Origin: Whalleya microplaca | Taxonomy: Eukaryota > Ascomycota > Sordariomycetes > Xylariales > Xylariaceae | NCBI GenBank assembly: GCA_022497155.1 | Contig: MU385729.1 | Coordinates: forward strand, 434,001 to 498,000 | Length of the DNA: 64,000 bases | Direction of reading: 5' to 3' | Shown here: positions 1 through 11,956 of the stretch, piece after piece | Position numbering within the stretch: the first letter of the stretch is position 1 | Layout: the number at the start of each line of letters is the position of its first letter | Notes under the pieces: model-generated | Seen by the model: only the letters and a program-made list of their open reading frames with translations | Database searches by the model: none | What the model was told of the DNA's origin: nothing | Made by a program: the position numbers and the translations under genes

Positions 1-2019
1 GAGCTCAACCAAAGCAGTCACCAGGATAGCTCTACATCACTCGACAATAGCCCTTGGCCAAGCCCTTGGTCACGCTAATAGAATAGGAAGGAGATTATTA
101 AACACTTGCTCTATTTCAGACTAGTATGTATCCACGCCAATCACACTTTTGAAAGGTCTGTTCGACTAGAAAAGAGTTGGAAGCTGGAAAATACTGACTA
201 CTTACTTGTAGGAAAGTTTGGCACGATGTTACTGTCTTGGTTAAGTTTCTCGAGGAAAGTGAACTGCATAGCATAGGAAATGCATGGCAGTGCACAACGT
301 TGTAAGTCACCGTGACGCGGATCTCTTGATTGTTCTTGTTGATCATGATCATGATCATGATTTGTTTCCATATTCAGTGCGGTTAAATATAGATCTGTTC
401 GAGTTATATTGATTTAAAGTGATATGTGGCTTTTGGAGCTTTATGTGCTAGATTTGGTTGGGAGCTGGAAAAGGATACGTTTCGCAATGGCCACAAAACA
501 CCAGGATAGATTGCAAGATTGGATGATTGACTTGGCTGTGTATAAGGAGTTGCTTTTTAGGCAAAGCAGAACTAATTGATCATAAATACCGACCAACATA
601 TAATAGTACATTACTAGTTGCCATGTACTTTTGTCGTCTTTGCTGCCCTCCTTATATTCTACAGTCAGCTACGGAGTACATCCTCGATATCATTCGCCAA
701 CTCCTGATGTACCACGTCATTGCATCAAGTGGCAAATAATATCCAAGAGTTTTAATTGCCTTCATCATATCTCTCTACTAATCAAACTTTGTTTTCTTGG
801 CTTGGGTATCCTTATGACCCCCATCACCGAGTCTAACGACGCAACCGAGTTCGACATATCATAGATACTTGGATGGTACCACTGCACTCACGATGGCAAC
901 TCTACAACATTTCCAATTGGTGTTGGGATTCCTCGCGATGATGCAGTTTATTAGGTGCTTCTGCAGGACCAGCGGCCCAAGGGCACCGGTGCCGTAGTCT
1001 TATCGGCCCAGCTGTTCTGTGGTTTGACATTGGACGATGTCGCCCTATGCAATCATAATGGTATTACGTACTGAATGCTTCCTAGCCAATGCTTTGGTGA
1101 TGTGACAGATGTTGTAGATGAAACTGCTGTCACGGAGCTAAGACTTAAAGTGATTGCTTTTGTGACTCGTATTGGGATTCGCTGAAGACCGAATGCATAT
1201 GTAGGTGTAAAAGGGTGGGCTTGTCTGCAATACCTGCAGCCCGTGAATGACTCAAAAGAACAAATATCAATGAGCAACCCAACATCTTGGTCTCGATAAA
1301 TCTAGCAACGAACAAATTAGGCTTGTCGGGATAGTATGGGTGCGACAATTGCTTCAGTACTTCGAGGACCCCTAGAGAGGTACAGGGGAACTGTTCAATG
1401 AATGAGTAGTCCAGCATTGGGTTAACTGCGAAGGTACCCAACTCTTCGAATCTCTCCAATCAATGTACAGCCACTGTGATTGGTCGCCAAAGCTCTACCG
1501 ACCTCTTTCTGTTAGTGAAAATAGATATTGCGACGCAATTATGACAGCAAGGGGTGAAATGGACCTTGGAGCGACTAGATTTGCTATTTCCATATACATA
1601 TAAAGAGCTAACTCGCGGTACTGATTAGGGTTTTCCCACGATGTTTCGTTGAAAAGATTGGTCCCAGAACATACCGTACATCGTAATCATAGTCTAATGA
1701 CTTGAATATAGCAAATTCTCATGAGCTATGATTAACCCTCCAGCTCAGGGGGCTGTAGATAACCTGATTTAGTCTTTACTGGTCGCTTTTGGACTTCTTC
1801 AGCTGGGAGTTCGGCCGTCAATACTGGAGTATCAGGTAGCTCTGCTATCTCTTTCGAGTGACGCGATAGCCTGTTTACTGAAGCTAGGGTTCCATACTCC
1901 GATCTGTCTTTTGTTAGATCTAGGGTTTGTTGGCTTTGCACCTCGGTCGAGTTACGGCCGTTGCCGTTCAAAAGGACGGAGCGAGGATGCGGAGGTGCTA
2001 GTCTTGTTAATCCTGGTAT
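1..2019. other. Left flank, no confident gene
   Basis: No gene with a supported structure was found here. Two minus-strand open stretches look somewhat protein-like. One lies at 1145-1459 (about 104 codons, containing a segment reading SFIEQFPCTSLGVLEVL) and lacks an ATG at its left edge. The other is at 1732-1971 (about 80 codons, Glu/Lys/Pro-rich). The second lies just downstream of the patatin-domain gene, but the only donor/acceptor pair that would join it in frame leaves an intron of 21 bases, too short for this genome. Both are best treated as gene fragments or chance frames. Confidence 0.4.
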
Positions 2020-5000
2020 TTACTTGGTATGGGTTTTCTTAGAGGTTGATATACCTATATGAACTCCATTCTCACTCATCAATTGGCGTGGAAACCCGCT
2101 AATTGGCAGGACTGTCACTCCAGAGGGATAGGCCACAGCCTGGAGGCAGAGTGAAATCCGGACAATTGAGTGCTCCTTAGAGACATCGATTCGGATCGGT
2201 TCCATATCGAAGTAGCCACGCTTATGCATGTCGCGAATCATAACCTCAGTGAGAACGATAGGGCAAGTAACCGAATCCCTGATCCCGTTTTCAACTTGGA
2301 AATACGGCTCAAAACTGCCCTTTAAGCATGATCTAAAGAATTCCCCGAGACCTTTCATCTCGTTAGATGAATTTCGAAACCTGCAACAGATAGATCCTAG
2401 GTCGTGTTAGTCGGCGTCTCTAAGCTGATCAAGAGACTCGCCTCTGCATGCGTAACCAGAAGTTGTTTGCTCAACAGAACTGAGTTCCTTGTCGAAAAAA
2501 AATGTGCTCGCCACAAGCCTATGCGCGATTTCTTTAATTTCTAGTACATTTTGCTGGAGCACTTCGTCAGCTTCCCTCTCAAGCTCATCGAGCATCTGTA
2601 TATCATCAAATTTCGGTATTTTCATGTTGAGCTCTGGCGAAAAGCGAATATACTTTCGTATGTCGTCTGTTGTTTGTAGCAGGTCAAGTACATCACTTGC
2701 TGCTATGAATTTATCCCAAGCCAAGTCGCATCTTTGGTAATCATCAAGGAAGTGAATCTTTATGGCTGATTTAGAAGGTAGCCCCCCTTTTCTCGCTAGA
2801 TCCGAATCAGTTACACTGACCAGACTAGAATCATCTGGGATCATGTGCGATGGTCGGCTTCCTTGCGATATTCTTTTATCTCTAACATTTCGGCCCGCCC
2901 CGACTGAGAGCATGATATCCGGAGACGAATTAGAAGCATCGCTCCAGATCAAATTCTTTTCGTGGTGAGCTATCCAAACAGGACAGGCATGGTGCTTGCT
3001 GCCGTCAATATATTCATTCTTCGTTTCAATCTTTTGAAAAGGCTTAAAATGAGGTGGCACAGCGAATGTAGCTCGAGCACTTTTAGATAGTCAATATTAT
3101 TTACTGCTGGAGAAGGAACTCACTTACGCTTCCCATACCTTCATCTCATCTAACAGTTTGCCTGGACGAACAAATAAATATGGAAGACCTGGAGCACATC
3201 AGCAAGTCTCACAGAATGAGTTTATTGGACGCTCCTACTTTGATGACGAGGGTCTGGTCGGTTGTAATTTGCGAAGGCCACAGGTTGTTGGCCTACAGTG
3301 GTCATTGACGCGACCGCAACTTTGATAGACATTTCATGTCGAGACTCAATGCCGCCAAATAAGTGTTGTTTGGAGAAATGTTTCTTAATGGTCTTCTCTA
3401 ATGGCCGAGTCTTGTATTTGCTTCCATGGTAAAGGCTTGATAGAGCTTCAAAAAGAGGAACACCAGTAAGTTCCCGAGGTGTGAAGGCTTCCCTACATAT
3501 AGCCTTAAACTTTTCAATAGTCTCATTTACCGACCACCTTCTAACTACCAATCCGAGTGCAATAATGCCCCCAGTGCTTCATATAATTAGCCCGATATTC
3601 ACACATAGAAACATTAAACCTACTTCGTGCCAGTTATCAGATCGAAAAACAGATGAATGGGTAATTGTGGTCCCAGTATCTTCTCGATGGCTCTAAGCAC
3701 CTGCAGTTCTACAATACCTCTTATCCCACTACTGCGAAATCATGAGCATAACTAGGTTAAAAACTTAAGAGAGGTTCATACCCATCAAGGCAAAGTAGGC
3801 GGACTCCGGCATAGGGCGGCTTGGTGGTGACAACCCAAGGTTGCTCTGACATTCGCTCGCGTACGTGGAGTGGGCACCGGCTGAGCTCAGTCGTAGTCCT
3901 AGAGGTCTTGCGTCCGTACGCCTGCACACACGGGAGACATAAGACGTGTCCGCAGGGGAGTGCATACTCCGGCAATTCTCTTAGGCATGAAAAACAAGCA
4001 GAGTAACTAAGGAAGTCCGATACATTTCCAAGAGTGCTGTAAAAGCCATTGATACGTTCTCGGTGAAGGATAGCGGTAATCTGGACTGTAACACTTTCTG
4101 TCAGCGTCTCATATCTTTTCCTTCCAATGGATGAGCAAGGCCATGCAAAGCTATCCCTAACAGCATCCCGAAAACTAGGCACAGTGGTTTGGGTTGGGAC
4201 TTACGGTCAGTCCTTCCTGGGAGCTTCTGACCAAGCTCATATGCAGCTGTCTGAAGCTGAAACAGACTATCTTGGATCAATTGAATCCACTCCGGACCGA
4301 ATGTTGTTGGGTCAAGGCTTGACTGATACTGTCCGCTGCCGATAATTTTGCCATATGCGTTCTGGTGCCCCTTAGCGTTATGACCAGACCTCACATTACA
4401 GCAATAACTATGCTCTTTCGGATGTGCTGGGTTTCTGAACTCACACGGCCAGTGCAAGTCTGCAAAGCTCTGAAGAGCTCCTATACATAATTCGGCATAT
4501 GCATCATTTAATAGACGCGTAGCAGTACCTGATTATACTATTAGTCCAACTATTTATGCTCACGGACTCCTAGTATAACTAACCTAGCAGTCTTTGACGA
4601 GCAGCATCAAGCATGACACACGATGCAAGCATAGGTGCTAGTTTAAGTAATATATTGCGCGCATCGCTTCGCAGTGCTTCATTATTTGAGTGGTCTTTGA
4701 TAGCCACCGCCAAATTCAAGATGTTTCCTTCGAAATTGCGAGGCACAGGATTATGGCGTAACGCCTCCTTGACGAAGTCGAACGGTGATTCCAAATCGGT
4801 AGTAAAATGATCGTACGCGGCTTGTAGATATACTTGAAGCATCTCAGCATTTGCTAGCATCCTAAGTTGTTTCTTCTCTAGATGCGAGGCCGCACAACGA
4901 GCCTTGATTAGCTCAAGTAACTTGGCACCCTGTTCGTCCATCAACATGTAGGAGCCCCGGGCCGGCATTCTAATAACCGTCACAGAAGCATAATATTGTG

Positions 5001-6528
5001 CAAGAAGATCTTTGGTGTTATTGATCTCTTTGCCTCGATTTTTCCATGTTTGTACGTAGTCATGAAGTGCTGGTTCTCTCGAGACTGCGCCATCGATCGT
5101 TGTCAGCAGTGTATTGGTAGCAGTACTAACGTCCCACTGGTTTTCATCAATATTTTCACTCGCATTAATAACAATGATGACATGGGGAAGAACTGGTTGG
5201 TTCAACGATTTGTCAATAGCTGCTGAACCCCATTGCAGCAACTTGTCTAATACCGTAGACTCGAATGACCTGGGAGCATGAGCGGGGCTTCTTAAGCATT
5301 ACATGTACTGGGCGCATAATACCTTAAGTTGCGCAACACAAAAACCACACAGTCAGAAAAAGCATATAGTATCCTTGGATACAGTTGAGCGACGGTATAC
5401 TCTCTCTTCTTTGTGTGGGGATTGTTCGCCCAGGCGATGTGTCTCTGCGAACTATGTCTAGAACGTGTCCTAATTCCTGTGTCTTTTGGAGTCGAGCTTT
5501 CTGTTAGGCCTAGTGACGAAAGGTCCTTTCCATTGATATTTCTCGAATGCTGCCTCAGTGCTTTTGGCATTGCTTCGCCCCCGTTCAGGCCCTCGCAGTC
5601 AGCGAACAGTAAGGGTGATTCAGTAAAGAAAGTAGACGGGTCTGCATAGAGATGGACGTCTCCTGTAGTAGGAATTTGATCATTGCTTGAGGACGTTGTT
5701 GGGGAGCAATACTTGGAGCTTCCGGGAGATGATAGATCCTGTCGATCTATGAGAAGTTTAATCATCGTGCTCTTTCCGGCCCCTGTCCTGCAATTAGTCC
5801 AACGGCATTGGGCATTGAGTCAGGTTCAAAGCCATTCTATATTTTGGTCACCTTTCCCAGTAAATGGAGAGAACTAAATAGGCTTCTTATATAATAGCAC
5901 AGGCATAATATGCTAGGATATTTTGGCTCTGGTATGTAAGGATAACATACCTGTTTCTCCTATAAAGGAGACAAGTTGCGGATACTTGTCGACGACTTCA
6001 CCTGTGTGGCTTTCACCCATGATTGCCGCAAATCTTCCATGGTCTTGGAATATAGGATGGCCTGATGAATCACGACTAAATCCAAACCATGTTGTCTCTC
6101 GATCTTCGAGTAGTTCGGCCATGTGATCCACTTCTGTACGTACTGGTTCGAAAATCTGGCGGAGCCGTTCAACTACTGCCGGATCGGATTTCTCGTGAGG
6201 TTTCCCACCCCCTTCCAATGATCACATTCAGTAGGAGATCCATAGTCTTAGTTCTAAGCTCGCCATTCGAACGTCGCATCGCAAGTACGGCGACTGCAAA
6301 ACATGCTCATCGCCGCCTTGAAATTGCAATCTCAGTAGGGAATTAAGACAACTGAAAATACTCACAGCCAGTCGCCCCAGGTTTGTGCAGTATCCATTTA
6401 GCCCAGCACCCATCACAAAAAGCTAGATTATTGCATTGGACGCAGGTTGAGGTCTTTTTTGATGCAGTACCGCACGAATGGCAAGGCTGCGAGCCTGAGA
6501 GGAATTCTTGAGGTAGAATGGTATCCAT
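2020..6528 (-). CDS. Zinc finger / P-loop GTPase / RING / patatin-like phospholipase fusion protein
   Basis: Unnamed fungal multidomain protein of about 1234 residues, 11 exons (6528-6366, 6211-5951, 5782-5323, 5269-4584, 4528-4205, 4085-3782, 3731-3624, 3576-3239, 3188-3128, 3079-2457, 2396-2020); the spliced length is a multiple of three. Order of domains: N-terminal B-box-like finger (CHSC...CVQC...FCDGCW), P-loop GETGAGKST built exactly across an intron, switch-I-like PTTGD, G3 motif DCEG, a His/Cys-rich segment ending KGHQNAYGK, a C3HC4-like RING (CFSC...CGHVLCLPC...CPLH), then patatin with oxyanion loop LDGSGIRG, elbow GTNTGG and catalytic-Asp motif YIDGS. Patatins hydrolyse lipid acyl esters. 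The RING suggests ubiquitin ligase activity and the GTPase part a nucleotide switch; both are inferred from the motifs. No clear NKxD G4 motif was found. The elbow Ser is replaced by Asn, so lipase activity is doubtful. The second exon's acceptor (AAG) and the C-terminus are the least certain parts. Confidence 0.8.
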
Positions 6529-9500
6529 ATCTCTAAGGTATAAGGATCCCCTGACGATCCTCTATCAGGGTGAGAGTTATGTAGCTACTAAGTTTGAACA
6601 ATGATGCCGTATGAGTAAATCACAATGACAAAACTTTGAGACCTAAAACTTTCTTCCACCGACCTATAACTCGAATAAAAAACTACCCCCACAGGTCATT
6701 TCACGGGGTGTTGTACATGGGCTGCCAGGGCGAGAAAGGCTGTACGTTCCAACTTACATGCCAAGCTCAGCTCAAGGCACAAAGGGCAGGTCAATCTAAT
6801 GACATAAATTGTGCACCTTCAGCTGGGAAAAGTAACGTTTTCGATAGTACAGCCACATAAAGGGGAAGGAGCCTGATAGGCCAAGATATAGAGTCGGGGC
6901 CAGAATCGTGCAGAATATCAGGAAATAACTACCAACTAGAGGCTGAACTCGCATTGTGTATACGCTATGAAACGCCCTCTTCAGAGTCCTACGCCTCCTT
7001 ATTCACCTTGGTCAGTTGCTCTACCCCACGGATCTTGATAGTCTTCTGAGGTAGAATTAGGAAAGATCCATGACAGAAAAGGAAATATCAGTGGGATTTT
7101 AGGAGATGTCAACTGTCTTCACATATCTGAGAATTGCACAATTGAATTAGACGATTGGTGCCCCTGAATGTCAGCTGATGTCAGCTCAACCTTTGTGTGG
7201 AGATTGCCCGGACTCGATGGGAATCTCTGCCACTACCAAGCCTCAAAGCAGTGAGATCTTTGGACCCCAGAACTGTAAAGCTGAGATGCTAAATAGGTAT
7301 GCAGTCAGAAACATTCCCTAGAAGTACACCCGCTAAGTCTGAGTTTGTTTTGTACCTGTATCAGTCTTTGGTAGTCCGTTCTAGAGCTCATTGAGATATT
7401 GTAACATCTAGAATATATTAGTGGTCGTACGGTGTGTCGCGAAGTCGTCCTCGTCTAGAGTAGGGTTTGATGGACTCGCTTGCTCCATAGTCTATATATA
7501 TCCTGACTCAAGCCATGTCTTAGTTACAGTGCTCTACTGGGTAGTACTAGTGCGCTCGCATAGAGAACTGAGGGGCGAAAGCATGTAAGGAATATCAGAT
7601 GCCTGTTCAGGTGCTTTGCAGATGTTGCACAGCAGGAGGACGATATTGGGGGGTTGTAAGGAACCTGAAAATGTTTTCAGTACAGAACTGCATAATTACC
7701 GTCACTACTCGTCTGTATGAAGCTGAACCACCTAAAAGGTCCCTTGGACGCGATACCTTTCTAACATATGCATAACTAATAGTTGCTCTCCTATGTCAAT
7801 AGTTACCTCCCTAGCCTGACATATTGATTTGTTTATTTTCTGCCTCGGTACGAGACTGGCAGATATTGACGAAATACTTATAGAGCTTCGCTTATATGTG
7901 TCAAGCATGATGGGAAGTGAGAGAGCGGAGAATGCCTAAGAGGAAGCTGAACGAATTGTAAACCGTATTCCTTCCTCCATTGCCTCTAACCCAGTCCCTA
8001 AGGGGGTTTTAAGGTGCAGAAAAGAGTCATTCCTATGTCACTATCCTGCAACCACACTAGGTTTACGGTGATAGCAGTGGCCCATCGAGAGACTGACTGA
8101 TAGACAATGTAGACTGTAGAAACATGGTCGACAATCAGTATCCAGCATGGTTAATCGGGTCGGCTTGGCGTTTATATATTCATGAAACAGGGTTATAAGT
8201 GCGATGGTCCTGATCCTCATGCGGAGATGTAACATCTCGAGGCTGTGGAACATGACGGATGTGGACATTGTTGAGCGTACAGGAGAAGTCGAAGTTTGAA
8301 TCAAGATGAATCTTCTGGTTTGAAATGTTGAAAGGGGCGAAGCCTGTGAGATCTAAGGCCACATACGCTACGTACCTGCCAACAGGATGGCAGACGTAAA
8401 ATATGATTGGAGCACGAGCTTTCTCTTGTTCACGGAATTCGCCACTTCTGGGATGTAGGGCCGGTCGATGGCAAGAGACTGGTTCTCGGATGGGAACATG
8501 AGAGGACAAGATGAATCTGAGAAGTATTAGATGCAAAGCCGTAACCGCGTCGCTTAGTTAGAGCTGACAACTGTAATATAATATACAACCGAACCAAGCT
8601 ACTAAGGTCACGAGGTGTGTTCACTCACCGCCCTATGTAAGACTACCTCACGGATCTTACGCAAATAACATGAGTGATCGGCTTGGTGTGGTCGGGAGTC
8701 CGGAACGGTCAACACTTTTGACGACATGCGCAAGAGCGCCCCGGACCGTGCCATCGGCAACGGGACAGCCCTTACTAAAAATACGGTTCAGCCTTATACG
8801 ATAGTCATATTTTAGATGCTATTGAGATCCATGTGGGTGCGCTGTTCACATTCGCACAATGGAAAACGTAAAGGCCGCAGAGACATCAGTGGTTACATTA
8901 CGGCGACAAAGCTCGAGGCGGAAAGTGTTCAGAGCGTGAGCTCCCCATGTCCAAGGCTTCGATGACTTCCATTTCTCCTTACATTTAATCGGCACGGCAT
9001 GGCAACATGAGGTTTTCAGCTTTAGGGATTGAAGAACGCCCAGTTGATCGCGAGTCTTTCTCGGGGTTTGGATAAACTCAGCTAGATCCGCAATTTCGAA
9101 GACACAAATCCCTAGCTAGCACTCGCAAACAACTGACAAACTGAATTGAGTCTTCACATGTGAATAAAATGTATAAAAAAGGGAAAAATACGTAATTGTA
9201 GGGCTACATCTAACCTGTCTCGGGTCGTAAGCGAAAGAAGCGGGACTTCGGTATGCAGAATCGGCAGGACATACTAATCTTAGTAGATCTTGGACCCCAA
9301 GATCAGCACGCCTACCTGGGGAGTATCGTGAAGGGATGTGTTAGAGATAAGGAGCTCCACAACCAAACTTGTCAGATCGCCCACGTTTTCTGGGTTTCAA
9401 GCTGACGGAAAAAGTCTGACATATCTGAATCAACGTGAACTCTTGGCCCTTTTCATGTTACCTAGTACACAATTCCCTAGCCGGCGGGAATTCGCTAGAC

Positions 9501-10276
9501 GGAACCCCGAGTAAGCATGTCGCTGAAATAGTAGTTACCGAGTCATCTGACAGCAGACCAAGCGGCTTTTACAGACAACCGAAGACTACAGCCGAAGAGT
9601 TAGGTCTCAAAGTGACCAAGCTGGCTTGGCTAGGATTCCCATCACGGATTCAGGGAGGATCGTAGGTGCGTCTGTATGTAATTCGCGTATGCAACACGGT
9701 AGCATTAATACCCGTACACCGCTGGATGCAATATACGAATCTCCTTGCTAGTATTGTAGCCGGTATTATAAGCTTTCCCCACAAACAGAGCTCCGGGAGA
9801 AGCTCTCACCGTTTCACGAAGCTCTGCCGATAACCCACAATAGCCTCACAACGTACTGCGTATGTCCCAACCCGGTTGGTGAGCTGTACACAGGGCCCTG
9901 AGGGGTGCGGGCCCAGCAGCTGCCCAGATACCCGGCATTGCGGTCTGGTTGTCTGGCCGTCCAGCTGCCGTCATAACAGGGTTAAAAGCATAGTCCGTTT
10001 AGAACCATGGCTTCCACGCATTAGTGAGGGTTTTAGCCTTGCAGTAGCAGTAGATCCTGCTTCCTTGGCTTGCCCGTTTAACGCTTGGTGACGTGACACC
10101 TTTGCATGGCTGAGAAACGCACGAAACGCTTCTCCATTGTTGTATAATTGAGACGGCTATCAATGTGTGCCTATGCGGCAAACCTGCAAGGGCCAATTGC
10201 TGCTACATAGAGCCGCAAATCGGAGCTTATTTTTATTCGGTACAGTCGGCAGTTGTTGATAAGATGGCAGCACGTT

Positions 10277-10309
10277 GTCAAAGTGGCGTCAAGGTGGTGT
10301 CAAGATGGT
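10277..10309. repeat. 11-bp tandem repeat, three copies
   Basis: Three adjacent 11-bp units (GTCAAAGTGGC, GTCAAGGTGGT, GTCAAGATGGT) sit in register with one to three differences. They lie in the gene-poor region and encode nothing recognisable. Confidence 0.75.
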
Positions 10310-10550
10310 GTTGTCCAGGTACGCAACGCTGCAAAAATTTCACTTCTGTGGAACTGCTTGGTGGACATACGTTCCAACAACACGTTGACCTATATTTGAT
10401 AATACGTAGAGCGAACAGAAGCGATAGAGGCGGCTGAAATTTTTAACGTTAGGCGCCGGTAGGAGGAGTTCCGATTACCTGGATGTGATGTGCTGTGGTT
10501 ATAAACTACCTGTCTAGGTAGTCAATTACGAAATTTTGCAGCGTCTCCTC

Positions 10551-10590
10551 ATTACCTACACGTATTCTTTTGCAGCATACGTGTAGTAAT
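10551..10590. repeat. Inverted repeat, predicted hairpin
   Basis: Perfect 10-base arms CTACACGTAT and ATACGTGTAG flank an 11-base loop. An outer ATTA/TAAT pair extends the stem by four pairs if one C is bulged out. No coding frame or terminator context explains it. Confidence 0.7.
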
Positions 10591-11932
10591 AACCCGTAAT
10601 AGCTTCAGCAGTAGCTTACCATCTAAAGGGTACAGACTCCACGATCCTTCCATTACTCTGGAACCTAATCTCCGTGTTGGATCACCTTGTTGGTCGCCCC
10701 AGAAAATCTGAATATTCTTACATACTGAGGCTCTACTAGTAAGGCTCTAAGCGCAACTGTCGTTCTCGAGATATTAGGTATGTCTACATATACGGCATAG
10801 TATTCTTATCATTGGAGTGAGTGAGCTCCATGCTCAGGGGTACGCGCAGTTGGTATCCCGAACCCCGCGGGCTGCGCGACGTTAAATTAATGAAGGCGCA
10901 TGCTGTACCACTTGTAGATCAATTCTAGCTGCTCGTGGGATGACTTGTTGGAGAAGCGGTCTGAAAATATCATGCTGAAGTTAGGAGGAGGGATAGGGGG
11001 ATACATATTCACTAACGGCTAGTTCTGAACTCAATCTACCTTGCTAGCCTCTCTTGCGGCTCTAGACTGTAAGCTAACCGACTCAGAGGTAAGGCGCTTC
11101 CTAAGTATAGTAAGCGCAAGAAATAATATTATTTGAACTAGATCTTCTGCGAGCATCTGGACATTGAGAATTAAAAGTCACGAGGCCATATGGTAGTAGA
11201 ATCCGATGAACAGCTGAACGGAACCCCCACGCCAGAACATTCCAATAGAGAAATTCGAGGCGAACTATTACTGTTATAATAATTCAATAGCTAGCTCAAA
11301 TAAGGAGGTAGAGAGGTACACGGTAATGTAATTGGTGGGACTGCTTCCATACCTACTACATATGTACATGTATGTACGTTGAGGATATGGGAAGACTGGG
11401 CTTGCTGCGGGTGGACGAACTTGCGTTATTATATTATTATATGCGGAAGTTGAGGCTGTCTATCGAGGGTTGAGGGTTTTATTGACTTTTGGTTTCTCTC
11501 TTGTCGACTATCAAGAGTATGTACAATATACAAAGATAACCATACTTCAAACATTGAATTCATTAGAGAACATACGTTTCTTAAAGAAGAAGACTCTGAA
11601 GCTCCACATGCATGAGCTGCAGAGAAATGAAAATACAGATGTACCTACACCCATCCTGCCGTCTTGATTTTTCGAAATAGTCGGTGGAAGCCAAGGGAGA
11701 CGGATGCTTATTAGTGGATGGGTCCGGCAGCGATCCCGCAGCATGCCAAGAGAAGATGCCAAGAGAAGACCCATTATCAACAAATTTGGCGCCAGCGGGT
11801 CGGATGTGTGGGCTCTAGTGGGCTCCTGCAGACAAGCTGTGACCCTCCACTGCCTTCTAGCGGACTTGGCAGGTGTTTTTCAGGGTCCAAAGCATGGAAG
11901 CTCAGAGCTTCCAGCTACCCTGGATCGGCCAC

Positions 11933-11956
11933 CCACGCAGCCACGCAGCCACGCAG
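11933..11956 (+). repeat. 8-bp tandem repeat, three perfect copies
   Basis: Three exact copies of CCACGCAG occur in tandem in noncoding sequence; a CA-rich stretch follows at about 12005-12025. Confidence 0.8.

Noticed and set aside
1732..1971. Extra C-terminal exon for the patatin-domain gene
   Set aside because: The only in-frame junction would need a 21-base intron, shorter than any other in the window.
8180..8624. Cluster of minus-strand open frames
   Set aside because: One 118-codon frame looks mildly protein-like, but there is no ATG context, splice chain or domain to support a gene.
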